A stretch of 19,590 nucleotides of DNA from DATKCN01 sp035513175 (GTDB lineage Bacteria; Chloroflexota; Chloroflexia; Thermomicrobiales; CFX8): contig DATKCN010000034.1 of NCBI GenBank assembly GCA_035513175.1, positions 1 to 19,590 on the forward strand. The letters run 5' to 3'. The notes beneath the pieces were generated by a model that made no database searches, had not been told where the DNA came from, and saw nothing but the letters and a program-made list of their open reading frames with translations. The translations under genes were made by a program, and so were the position numbers. This document shows positions 6,805 through 14,423 of the stretch, one piece after another; within the stretch, counting starts at the first letter, position 1; each line of letters opens with the position of its first letter.

Positions 6805-8064
6805 TCACCCGAGACCTATGTTTCGGTTACGGCCTGACGCCTGGGCTGTCCGGTTGTCGACCATGACCGCCCCGGACTTCAGCACGAGCAGGATGTTGCG
6901 CAGCGCCCCGATGTCGTTGACAGCGTTTCCGGCGACCGCCAGCACGTCCGCGCGCCGTCCCGCTTGCAGCGTGCCGAACTCGTCGCTGCCGATCGCTTCC
7001 GCCGCCTGGCCGGTCGCGGTGTGGACCGCTTCGGTCGATGACATGCCGAGATGCTCGATGAGTAGCTCCAGGTCGAGCTGGAAGTCGTCAAAGCCGGTAA
7101 GGCTCATGCCCGCGTCGTTGCCGGAGACGATCTTCACGCCTGCTCTCATGAGCCCTGCCAGACTCTCCAACCGGAGATGACGGACACGCTGCTGCTCGGC
7201 GCTCAGCTCGCCGTTGGCCAGCAGCCGCTGCCGGTTGCGTTCTCCGGCGCCGACCGTGGGGCAGACGTAAATGCCGCGTTCGGCGACCGCTTCGGCGAGG
7301 GCTGGCTGATAGGCAACTTCAGCGCCGTTGGAGTCGGGCTCCATGAAGGCGCAGTGCTCGATCGTGCGTACCCGAGCGTCGACGGCGGCCTCGATGCCGG
7401 GGATGCCGAGGCAGTGCGCGGCGACCAGCCTGCCAAGGCGCGCTGAGTCCTCGGTGATGGCGCGCAGCTGCTCGTGGGTGAACTGGTTGAGCCGTGGGTT
7501 GGAGTTCGGGGTCAGCCTGCCGCCCGTCTGCATGACCTTGATGTAGTCGGCGCCGGCCTTCACCTGGCGCCGCACGGCGGTCTTCACCTCGTCGACCGAA
7601 TCGCACTCGACGCCGAAGAACCAGCAGTGTCCGCCGGTGGAGGTCAACACCTCGCCACTGGCCCAGACGTGCGGTCCGGGGATCAGCCCGTCGCGCGACG
7701 CGTCCCGGATGGCGAAGACGATCGGGTTCAGCGTCCCGCAGTCCCGGATGGTTGTGACGCCCGACTCGATGGATAAGCGCGCGTTCTCGACGGCCCGCAT
7801 CACCTTCGTCTCGTATGAGTCGTGCAGCGCGTCGCTCAGCACCGCTGTCCCGGCGCTGCACGTCAGGTGCGTGTGCATGTTGACCAATCCCGGCAGCAGC
7901 GTCGCGTCGCCAAGATCGCGCGCCCCGGCGACGGCCGAGCCGAGGTCTTCCCGGCGACCCACGCCAGTCACTCGCCCGTCCTCAATGCGCAGGAACGCGT
8001 CGTGGATGGCGGGCGCGCCGGTCCCGTCGATGAGCCTCGCCGCCAGGAGGGTCGTTACAGCCAC
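6805..8064 (-). CDS. Amidohydrolase, imidazolonepropionase/Xaa-Pro dipeptidase-like
   Basis: A 419-residue metal-dependent hydrolase of the amidohydrolase superfamily. Metal and catalytic residues are all visible: His64 and His66 in V-N-M-H-T-H-L-T, Lys176 in Y-I-K-V-M-Q-T-G-G (the bridging, usually carboxylated lysine), His217 in A-A-H-C-L-G, His237 in T-I-E-H-C-A-F and Asp317 in S-G-N-D-A-G. This is the pattern of the imidazolonepropionase-like branch, which includes enzymes hydrolysing Xaa-Pro, Xaa-Lys or Xaa-Arg dipeptides and related amides. The N-terminal and C-terminal parts form the small beta domain (D-V-L-A-V-A-G-N near the end). It starts with GTG at 8064-8062 behind GGAAGG with 7-nt spacing. 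It lies 27 nt after the SelA-like gene on the same strand, so the two are probably one operon. Cytoplasmic; substrate unknown, plausibly the imported compound. Confidence 0.9.
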   Translation of the reverse strand: MAVTTLLAARLIDGTGAPAIHDAFLRIEDGRVTGVGRREDLGSAVAGARDLGDATLLPGLVNMHTHLTCSAGTAVLSDALHDSYETKVMRAVENARLSIESGVTTIRDCGTLNPIVFAIRDASRDGLIPGPHVWASGEVLTSTGGHCWFFGVECDSVDEVKTAVRRQVKAGADYIKVMQTGGRLTPNSNPRLNQFTHEQLRAITEDSARLGRLVAAHCLGIPGIEAAVDARVRTIEHCAFMEPDSNGAEVAYQPALAEAVAERGIYVCPTVGAGERNRQRLLANGELSAEQQRVRHLRLESLAGLMRAGVKIVSGNDAGMSLTGFDDFQLDLELLIEHLGMSSTEAVHTATGQAAEAIGSDEFGTLQAGRRADVLAVAGNAVNDIGALRNILLVLKSGAVMVDNRTAQASGRNRNIGLG

Positions 8065-8091
8065 TGTGATTTGCCTTCCGTTGCCGAGTTG

Positions 8092-9246
8092 CTAACGGGC
8101 CGCGCCAGCGCGGTCATCCAGTATCGCGTGCAGGCGGTCGAGGATCTGCTCCGCCTCGCCGGGGAAGAGACAGTGCATGTTGATGTCGACGCCACCGTCG
8201 CGCGGCGCCTTGCAGTGAATCGGCGGCTTGCCGGCCTTGAGCGCGGCGACAATGTCGGCCGGGTTCCATGCGTTGTCGACCGGATGCACGCCGAGCAGCG
8301 GCGCGGGGTACTGCTCCGGGTCGGCGAACAACAGGCAGCAGGTGTCCGCGCGGCGTTCGAGATTCGTCTGCATCATTCTGGCCTGCGCGATGCGGTCCTG
8401 GAATTCAGCGTCATGATCGTGGGTGGTGAACCATTCCAGCGCCGCGTACAGCCCGGCGATCGCCTCCTTGCTGGTCTTCATCCCGCGACCTAGCCCGGCG
8501 TTCGGGCTGCCGTGGATCACTGCCGCGTCGATAAGGTCCTTGCGGCCCGCCAACAGGCCGCTATCCTGCGGCCCGCGGATGCCCTTGCCGCCGCTGTAGA
8601 TCACGAGGTCAGCGCCCTGGGCGATCCAGCGCGTGAGATGGCTCGCCGGGGGGAGCGTGGAGGCCGCGTCGACGATAACCGGCACGTTGTGGCGCTGGGC
8701 GATCTCGACGACGGTCTGGAAGTCGAGCGCGCCGTCAACGATGTTGAACGAGTCGACCCATGCGATGGCCGCCGTGCGCTCGTTGATGGCTGCTTCCAGT
8801 TCCCAGGCGCTGGTGCTATTGAGCCCGCCGATCTCGATCAGCCTGGCGCCGGGCGCGCGGAACATCTGCTCGTATCCGATGTAGTGGCAGCGATGGATTA
8901 TCACCTCATTCGGCATGCCGGTCGTGTCCGGCAGGCGCTTGGCGCGCGCGCGGTCGGTCCCGGTGACGCAGGCCGCGACGGCCAGCAGCATGCCGGACGC
9001 CGATCCCGCGGTCACGTAGCCAGCCTCGGCGCCGGTGGCGGCGGCGATTGCCTTGCCGACTCTGGCGTTCAGGTCATGAATGACGACGAAGGACTGGGAG
9101 GCTTCGACCATGGCCGCTACCGCTTCCGGGACCATCAGCGTGCCGCCGACCGCCGTTGTCGCGCCGCTGGCGTTGATAATCCGGTCGACGCCGATCCGGT
9201 CGTAAATGTTCGCGGTCAGCGTCGCGCTGCGTGCTTCAACCTGCAT
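8092..9246 (-). CDS. SelA-like PLP-dependent enzyme (DgaE/selenocysteine synthase family)
   Basis: A 384-residue fold-type I PLP enzyme. Family features: I-I-N-A-S-G-A-T-T-A-V-G-G-T-L (residues 23-37), the A-G-Y-V-T-A-G-S-A-S-G-M block (about 75-86), Asp193 in V-I-V-D-A-A-S that should contact the pyridine nitrogen, and Lys221 in S-G-G-K-G-I-R-G-P-Q, the expected PLP-binding lysine. Length fits SelA-like amino-acid/amino-sugar lyases such as D-glucosaminate-6-phosphate ammonia-lyase; bacterial SelA itself is longer and no tRNA-Sec or selB is near. I chose ATG 9246-9244, behind GGAG at 9257-9260, because the family begins here; an in-frame start exists at 9327 but would add 27 unconserved residues. 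It is probably co-transcribed with the downstream amidohydrolase. The region 9247-9465 upstream shows no convincing promoter. Confidence 0.88.
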   Translation of the reverse strand: MQVEARSATLTANIYDRIGVDRIINASGATTAVGGTLMVPEAVAAMVEASQSFVVIHDLNARVGKAIAAATGAEAGYVTAGSASGMLLAVAACVTGTDRARAKRLPDTTGMPNEVIIHRCHYIGYEQMFRAPGARLIEIGGLNSTSAWELEAAINERTAAIAWVDSFNIVDGALDFQTVVEIAQRHNVPVIVDAASTLPPASHLTRWIAQGADLVIYSGGKGIRGPQDSGLLAGRKDLIDAAVIHGSPNAGLGRGMKTSKEAIAGLYAALEWFTTHDHDAEFQDRIAQARMMQTNLERRADTCCLLFADPEQYPAPLLGVHPVDNAWNPADIVAALKAGKPPIHCKAPRDGGVDINMHCLFPGEAEQILDRLHAILDDRAGAAR

Positions 9247-9465
9247 TGTTGCCGATCTCCATTTCTGCTGGACCGCTAGCCTGGCGTGCGTCGCGCGCCC
9301 GCTGGCGGACGGCCCCTGGCTGCTCACCGTCAGGGCGACATCGTACTCCAGACGGGCGATCGCGCGAGCGCAAGGCTACACGCCGTGGCTCAGTTGGCGC
9401 GTCCAGACAGAAAGAATTCGGACGATCCACTGCTCGCTGCTGGAGACAGATAGTGCGCATCGCAG

Positions 9466-11073
9466 TCAGGCCGAAACATGCGCGCCGCCCCGCGCCAGGA
9501 TGCGATCCGCGCAGCGCAGGGCCAGCGCGCCGATGGTCGAGGTCGGGTTGACCGCGCCGCCGGTGACGAACGAGGAGCCGTCGCAGATGTAGAGGTTTGG
9601 GACGTCCCAGGCCCGATGGTCGGCGTCGGTGACGGAGCTCGCCGGATCGCTGCCCATGCGGCAGGTCCCGAGCAGGTGCCAGGCCGGGTTCGGAATGGCG
9701 ACGCCGGTGTTGCGCAGCTCGACGGCGCCCGCCGCGACCGCCAGCTCGCGCGCACGGTCACAGCCCCACTCGACCAGCCGCACGTCGTTCGCATGCACCT
9801 CCCAGTGCAGCGCCAGCCCCGGCAGGCCGCTGGAGTCGGGGCGCGTGGGGTCCAGCATGACGCGGTTTTCGTAAACCGGCAGGTCCTCCGCCTGCACGCT
9901 GAACCAGATTTCGTGGTTGAACAGCTTCGCGAACTCGGCTCGATGCGCCGTGCCCCACGGAAGGTTCATGGCCGCCGGGGAGGCCGTCATGCCCCGTCCG
10001 ATCTGAAAGGTGAAGCCGTTGACGAAGCCGCGCGACGTGTCGGTCTCGTAGAACTGCTGGCTGAAAACCGGCGCGCCGTAGGCCCCAGCGTAGCCGTCGA
10101 CCGGCTCGTCGAAGATGATGGTGTTCTCGGCGTAGACGTGATGCATCAGGTAGCGCCCGACCAGCCCGGAGGAGTTCGCCAGCCCGTGTGGATGCCGCGC
10201 GCTCTCCGAGAGCAGCAGCAGCCGGGGCGTGCCGAAGCCGCTGGCGCACAGCACGACGATGTCCGCCGTCTGCCGCTGCCGCTCGCCGGTGCGCAGGTCG
10301 ATGTAGACGGCGCCGTCGGCCCGGCCCCGCGCGTCGGTCGTGATCTGCTCGACACGGGACAGCGCGCGCAGCTCGACCCCGTTGAGTAGCGCCTTCGGCC
10401 AATACGCGCGGGTCATCATCGCCAGCGAGCCGCGCGGGCAGCCGTTGCGGCAGGAGCCGCAGTTGTTACATGCCACGCGTCCGTCGTAGTCGCGGGTAAT
10501 GATGCCGTTGTCCCCCGGCCACCAGTGCCAACCCAGCTTTTCGAAGCCTGCCGCGATGCGTTTGCCGTTCCTGCCGAACGGGATCGGCGGGGTCTGGCGC
10601 GGCGAGCGGGGCGGCACGGCAGGGTCCCCTGCGATGCCGGAGATGCCTAGCTCGGCATCGTTCAACTCGTAGTACGGCGCGAGGTCCTCGTATCTGATGG
10701 GCCAGTCCGCCGAACCTTCGACCCCGTGCTCAGTCCCTTTGCGGAAGTCGACCGGCTTGAGGCGCGGCCAGTGAGCATTGTAGTGCGTTGTGCTGCCGCC
10801 GACGACGTTCATCAGCATCGGGTTGGCGATGTCGCCGATGGAGGTGGTCGGGTAATCAGCGGGGCCGCGCCGCACGTTCGGGTTGCGGTTCCAGTCCCGC
10901 ATCAGCTCGAACTCCCACTCGTTGCTGTAGTGGGGATGCTCGGCGGGCAGCACCCACGGGCCCTGCTCCAGGCAGACGACGCGCGCGCCGTTGTCGCTGA
11001 GCCGCTTGCTGATGGCAGCCCCGGCCATGCCGGAGCCGATCACGAGAACGTCGGTGTGGGGCAATGCGCTCAC
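9466..11073 (-). CDS. GMC-family FAD-dependent oxidoreductase with four-cysteine cluster motif
   Basis: A 535-residue glucose-methanol-choline oxidoreductase. The N-terminal Rossmann motif V-I-G-S-G-M-A-G (residues 11-18) binds FAD, with the acidic E37 in V-C-L-E-Q-G. The C-terminal GMC block H-L-L-G-T-C-R-M-G to N-P-T-S-T-I-G-A-L-A supplies catalytic His466 and Asn509. Between them lies C202-x2-C205-x2-C208-x3-C212-P, the spacing of a ferredoxin-type iron-sulfur site. No signal peptide is seen. GTG 11073-11071 is chosen because the conserved Rossmann fold starts directly after it; ATG at 11184 is also in frame but would add 37 residues of low-complexity, repeat-adjacent sequence. The ribosome-binding site is weak (AAAGGG), so the start is uncertain. 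A likely small-subunit partner lies about 2.6 kb away at 13654-14190. Substrate (sugar, alcohol or sterol) unknown. Confidence 0.88.
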   Translation of the reverse strand: MSALPHTDVLVIGSGMAGAAISKRLSDNGARVVCLEQGPWVLPAEHPHYSNEWEFELMRDWNRNPNVRRGPADYPTTSIGDIANPMLMNVVGGSTTHYNAHWPRLKPVDFRKGTEHGVEGSADWPIRYEDLAPYYELNDAELGISGIAGDPAVPPRSPRQTPPIPFGRNGKRIAAGFEKLGWHWWPGDNGIITRDYDGRVACNNCGSCRNGCPRGSLAMMTRAYWPKALLNGVELRALSRVEQITTDARGRADGAVYIDLRTGERQRQTADIVVLCASGFGTPRLLLLSESARHPHGLANSSGLVGRYLMHHVYAENTIIFDEPVDGYAGAYGAPVFSQQFYETDTSRGFVNGFTFQIGRGMTASPAAMNLPWGTAHRAEFAKLFNHEIWFSVQAEDLPVYENRVMLDPTRPDSSGLPGLALHWEVHANDVRLVEWGCDRARELAVAAGAVELRNTGVAIPNPAWHLLGTCRMGSDPASSVTDADHRAWDVPNLYICDGSSFVTGGAVNPTSTIGALALRCADRILARGGAHVSA

Positions 11074-11139
11074 GATCGGAAGCCCTTTCGGCAGGAACAG
11101 GACGAGACAATCGATGGCGGGATCATCGCAGATTTCGGG

Positions 11140-11247
11140 ATGCGTGATGCGGGGGAACGCCCTCACACCCGGCCCCTCTCCCAATTCTGGGAGAGGGGGG
11201 TCGTAGTTGGCGGGTTGACTGCCGGTCTTTGCTCACGCATCACGCAT
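11140..11247. repeat. REP-like palindrome nested in a 12-bp inverted repeat
   Basis: ATGCGTGATGCG (11140-11151) and its exact reverse complement (11236-11247) enclose a strong inner hairpin: 11-bp arms at 11173-11183 and 11188-11198 with loop ATTC. The inner core CCCTCAC..CCCGGCCCCTCTCC..GGAGAGGGG is the same family as the element at 14245-14423. It lies between two divergent genes, so it is not a terminator for either. Confidence 0.7.
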
Positions 11248-11310
11248 AACGACGTCCCCCGTGTGCGACACTGGCCGCCGGACGGGGGAGCGGCCGGGAA
11301 AGGACGGAGT

Positions 11311-12243
11311 ATGAAACTCGGGATCATCCTGCCGGAAGCGGAATACGACATGGGCGGGGAGACGGCACGCTGGAGCGATCTGGCCGCGATGGCGCGGCTG
11401 GCCGAGGAAATCGGCTTCGACTCGGTCTGGTTCGTCGACCACCTGATCTATCGCGACGACATGACGATGCTGGAGCAGCAGGGGGTCTGGGAGTGCTGGT
11501 CGATGCTGGCCGGGCTGGCGGCGGTGACGCGCCGGGTCGAGTTGGGCTCGCTGGTGACGCCGACCTCGTTCCGCAACCCGGCGCTGTTCGCCAAAATGGT
11601 CGACACGGTCGACGAAATCTCCGGCGGGCGCGTCATCCTCGGGTTGGGGGCGGGCTATCACGAGGCGGAGTACCGCGCCTTCGGCTTCCCGCACGACCAC
11701 CGCGCCAGCCGCTTCGAGGAAGCCTTTGCCATCATCCGTGGCCTGCTGCGCGACGGGTACGTCGACTTCGAGGGAACGTACTACTCGGCGCGGGAGTGCG
11801 AATTGCGTCCCCGTGGACCGCGTCCCGCCGGGCCGCCGTTGATGATCGGGTCGAAGGGGCCCCGCATGCTGCGCATCACCCTGCCGCACGTTGACCTCTG
11901 GAATGCGTGGCTATCGGGCGGCCGCAGCCATCCGGATCAGATCCCGGCATTGCGCGAGCTGGTGGATGCTGCCTGTCGGGAGGTCCGTCGCGATCCCGCG
12001 ACAGTGCGGCGCAGCGTGTCGATCATGGTCGATCAGACGGGCACGCGGGAGATCGGGCCGAGCATGAAGCCGGACGGCGCCGAGCCGCTCACTGGCTCGG
12101 TCGAGGAGCTCGCGACCGGCCTGCGCGCCTTCGAGGCCGAGGGCATCGATCACTTGCAGCTCTACCTCGTGCCGAACACACTGGCCAGCATCGAGCGCTT
12201 CGCCACCGTCATCGAGGCGTTTCGCCGCTCGTCCCCGGCCTGA
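11311..12243 (+). CDS. LLM-class (luciferase-like, F420-type) oxidoreductase
   Basis: A 310-residue TIM-barrel protein of the bacterial luciferase-like superfamily. Visible signatures: M-K-L-G-I at the N-terminus, A-x-L-A-E-E-I-G-F-D-S-V-W-F-V-D-H-L (about 29-46), the barrel strand V-E-L-G-S-L-V-T-P-T-S-F-R-N-P (about 80-94) and the G-G-R-V-I-L-G-L-G-A-G-Y-H-E-A-E-Y block (about 107-123) characteristic of F420-dependent members. ATG 11311 follows GGACGGAG at normal spacing; the same frame is open far upstream, but those codons are noncoding and overlap the divergent GMC gene. It is convergent with the serine hydrolase gene; the two stop codons are 7 nt apart, leaving no room for a terminator. 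Substrate unknown; FMN as cofactor cannot be excluded. Confidence 0.88.
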   Translation: MKLGIILPEAEYDMGGETARWSDLAAMARLAEEIGFDSVWFVDHLIYRDDMTMLEQQGVWECWSMLAGLAAVTRRVELGSLVTPTSFRNPALFAKMVDTVDEISGGRVILGLGAGYHEAEYRAFGFPHDHRASRFEEAFAIIRGLLRDGYVDFEGTYYSARECELRPRGPRPAGPPLMIGSKGPRMLRITLPHVDLWNAWLSGGRSHPDQIPALRELVDAACREVRRDPATVRRSVSIMVDQTGTREIGPSMKPDGAEPLTGSVEELATGLRAFEAEGIDHLQLYLVPNTLASIERFATVIEAFRRSSPA

Positions 12244-12250
12244 CGGCGCC

Positions 12251-13657
12251 CTACAGCCCCGCGCTCGCCGCAGCGGCGTCGATGACGTCCTTGACGAGCT
12301 CCGGCTCGAACATGCGGCCGGTCCCGTCGTTGCGGGTGTTGAGGAGCACGACGACGTTCGCGCCGCCGCGCAGCCAGCGAGCCATGGCGGTCGTGCCCGG
12401 CAGGCTGCCGAAGAACCACCAGTCGCCCCACTCGCTCGCGTCGCGCGGTTGGCCATTGCCCCAGTAGTGGGCCATGAACGCGGCCAGCGAACGGGTGTCG
12501 GAGATCAACGCTCCGGCCGCGCCCAGCCCTTCCAGATGGAAGCCACCGTACGGCATCGGCACGCGCGCCGCCGGATCGAACACGCTTTGCCAGCCCGATG
12601 GGTGCTCGTAGCGAGGTTCGAGTGGCTGCTGCTCCCCCTGCAGCGAGCGGCCCGGCAGCACGCCGGTCGCGCCATGCGGCGCCAGCGTCAGCTCGTCGAC
12701 GAACGTGAACCAGTGTTGCCCGGTGACCTGCTCGATGACGAGGCCCAGCACGACGTAGCCAAGGTTCGAGTAGGCAACTGTCTGCCCCGGATCGTGATTC
12801 AGGGGCCGCTCCAGCATGTACCGCACGTAGTCAACCGGCTCCGGCGGCGACGGGATGTCGAGCGCGATGGAGATTTCCACGGCCTGAAACATCGGGTCGC
12901 CGCTGATGTCGCGGTCCCAACCCGCCGTGTGGTCGAGCAGGTGGCGCACGGTGATCTGGGACAGACGCGGGTCCGGCTCGGCATGCTCGCGCAGCGGGAT
13001 GTCCAGCAGGCACGATCCCTCGCCCGGCGGGCCGGAGCAGAAGACGGGCGCCGTAGCCGACAGCGCGCCGCGCCGGAGCAGCTCGTGTACGGCGGCGGAT
13101 GTCATCACCTTCGTGATGCTGGCAATGCGGAACTGGGCTTCGGGCGGAGTCTCCACCGTGCGTTCGGCGTCGAGCCAGCCGTAGCCCCGTTCGACCAGCA
13201 GCTCGCCAGCGACTATGACGCCGAGCGCCCCGGCGCTGATGTCGCGCTCCGCCATGAAGTCCAGCAGCGCGTCCTCGATGCCCGTCAGCTCCTCCGCGAG
13301 CAGGCCGTTGGCCGGGAGCCCAACTTCCACTCCCGGCGCGGTCGGTTCCGCTGTCGCGGTGACCGTGGGCTCACGGGTCGGGCTGGGGCTTGGCGTATGG
13401 GTGGGGGTCGGCGTCGCTGTCGGTGATGGGCTGGGCGTGGCGGTCGGGCTGGGGCTTGGCGTATGGGTGGGAGTGGCCGTCGCGGTGGAGGTGGCGGCGG
13501 GCGCGGGAGTGCTGGTCGGCTGGCTTGTCGCGGTTGCGGTGCTCGTGGCGTCAGGCTCGTCCGCGCCGAAGCCGCAGGCGGCCGTTGCAAGCAGGGACAC
13601 GCCAGCGCCTGCTCCGGCCCGCAGCAGCTGCCTCCGGTTCAACCTCCGCGCGCTCAC
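12251..13657 (-). CDS. Tat-exported lipoprotein serine hydrolase (class C beta-lactamase-related)
   Basis: A 468-residue protein of the beta-lactamase/penicillin-binding-protein-like serine hydrolase family. N-terminal R-R-L-N-R-R-Q-L-L-R plus a hydrophobic stretch and T-A-A-C (Cys28) indicate Tat export and lipid anchoring. Residues about 34-108 are a Thr/Ser/Pro/Ala linker with repeated T-P-T-H-T-P-S-P-S-P units. The catalytic domain has S180-I-T-K183 (nucleophile and general base), the Y296-S-N298 motif, and conserved L-L-x-H-T-A-G-W (about 240-247). It may act on peptidoglycan peptides, esters or D-amino-acid amides; resistance to beta-lactams is not implied. It starts with GTG at 13657-13655, overlapping the stop codon of the upstream gene (GTGA), so the two are translationally coupled. 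Confidence 0.9.
   Translation of the reverse strand: MSARRLNRRQLLRAGAGAGVSLLATAACGFGADEPDATSTATATSQPTSTPAPAATSTATATPTHTPSPSPTATPSPSPTATPTPTHTPSPSPTREPTVTATAEPTAPGVEVGLPANGLLAEELTGIEDALLDFMAERDISAGALGVIVAGELLVERGYGWLDAERTVETPPEAQFRIASITKVMTSAAVHELLRRGALSATAPVFCSGPPGEGSCLLDIPLREHAEPDPRLSQITVRHLLDHTAGWDRDISGDPMFQAVEISIALDIPSPPEPVDYVRYMLERPLNHDPGQTVAYSNLGYVVLGLVIEQVTGQHWFTFVDELTLAPHGATGVLPGRSLQGEQQPLEPRYEHPSGWQSVFDPAARVPMPYGGFHLEGLGAAGALISDTRSLAAFMAHYWGNGQPRDASEWGDWWFFGSLPGTTAMARWLRGGANVVVLLNTRNDGTGRMFEPELVKDVIDAAAASAGL
13376..13471 (-). repeat. Direct DNA repeat encoding the TPSP-rich linker
   Basis: A 30-nt sequence is repeated exactly at 13376-13405 and 13442-13471, with a 66-nt period and degenerate copies between. 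It encodes the T-H-T-P-S-P-S-P units of the lipoprotein linker. The period is a multiple of three, so copy-number change would keep the frame. Confidence 0.75.
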
Positions 13658-14190
13658 GCCTCGTCTCCCCGCCGTTCCAGCGGCGACAGGTCGACACGGC
13701 GCACCTGATCGGTCGGGACGTACGAGCCACGCGGGGTGCGTGGCAGCTGCAAGGGGTCAGCGGGGTCCCACGGCGGGATGACGTGGTCGTAGCCCAGCGG
13801 CAGGGGCGCGCCGTGGTAGCCGGGCGCGAGATCGCGCTGGATGGCGGCGATCGTGTTCGGTTCCGAGTAGTAGCCGTAGACGGCCAGCCGCCAGAGGGCG
13901 GTGAACTCATCCGGCCGCTCGATCTGGAGCCATTCCAGTGACGCGGTCATGTCGCGGGTGGCCGCGTCAGCAGCCAGCGCCGCGAGCGTGGCCTTCAGCA
14001 TGGCGGCGTCGATCCACGGATACGGCACATGCTCCGCCCCTGCCGCCGGAACACGCCGCAGGATGAAGCGCTCGATCATGCCGGTCTGCGACGGCGCGGG
14101 AAACGTCCCGTCCGGCGGCAGCAACGCGTCCAGCGCCGCGCCGAGCGTGCGCCGCTCGTCGTCGGTCAGCGTCCAGCTCGTGTCGGACAT
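13654..14190 (-). CDS. Gluconate 2-dehydrogenase subunit 3-like protein
   Basis: A 178-residue protein resembling the small third subunit of membrane gluconate/sugar dehydrogenases, which chaperones or partners a GMC flavoprotein. Supporting features: N-terminal L-x-x-D-E-R-R-T-L-G-A-A-L-D-A-L-L-P-P-D-G, a mid-protein helix-rich section, V-Y-G-Y-Y-S-E-P-N-T-I-A-A-I (about 127-140), then G-A-P-L-P-L-G-Y-D. No Tat signal is visible, unlike many family members. ATG 14190-14188 follows GGGGGTGG; an in-frame start at 14253 would place coding sequence in the repeat element. It overlaps the serine hydrolase start by 4 nt. Its likely partner, the GMC protein, is separated by two genes. Family assignment is from remembered motifs, moderately sure. 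Confidence 0.65.
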   Translation of the reverse strand: MSDTSWTLTDDERRTLGAALDALLPPDGTFPAPSQTGMIERFILRRVPAAGAEHVPYPWIDAAMLKATLAALAADAATRDMTASLEWLQIERPDEFTALWRLAVYGYYSEPNTIAAIQRDLAPGYHGAPLPLGYDHVIPPWDPADPLQLPRTPRGSYVPTDQVRRVDLSPLERRGDEA

Positions 14191-14244
14191 GTGCCACCCC
14201 CGGAATCGACGCAGCGCGAACGTTGGGGGAGTATAGCGCGGGGA

Positions 14245-14423
14245 GGACCTCACCCCCCGGCCCCCTCTCCGATGCGGAGGGGGAGTGTGCGGGTGGCGGC
14301 TCGGGATTCATTCCTGGCGCGCGTCCTCCCCGGCGCGAGATGGCGTGTCGTGCATCGGCAGCCCGGTCGTCGCGCAGCGTCACCCCCTCTCCGCATCGGA
14401 GAGGGGGGCGGGGGGTGAGGTCC
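14245..14423. mobile_element. MITE/REP-like element with 43-bp terminal inverted repeats
   Basis: The left end (14245-14287) and the reverse complement of the right end (14381-14423) match at 40 of 43 positions by hand alignment. Each arm also contains its own palindrome (CTCTCC-GATGC-GGAG type). The 93-bp centre has no gene. The core CTCACCCCCCGGCCCCCTCTCC resembles the element at 11140-11247. With no transposase inside it would be non-autonomous. No target-site duplication is evident. Confidence 0.75.

Noticed and set aside
8092..9246. True selenocysteine synthase (selA)
   Set aside because: Shorter than bacterial SelA, no selB, selD or tRNA-Sec nearby, and a second paralogue in the same locus; catabolic SelA-like enzyme is more likely.
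10726..11310. Upstream extension of the luciferase-like protein's frame
   Set aside because: It overlaps the GMC gene in antisense and crosses the palindrome; the family N-terminus and ribosome-binding site place the start at 11311.
12251..13657. Antibiotic-resistance beta-lactamase
   Set aside because: SxxK and YxN are shared by many esterases and peptidases; the lipoprotein anchor and long linker are not typical of resistance enzymes.
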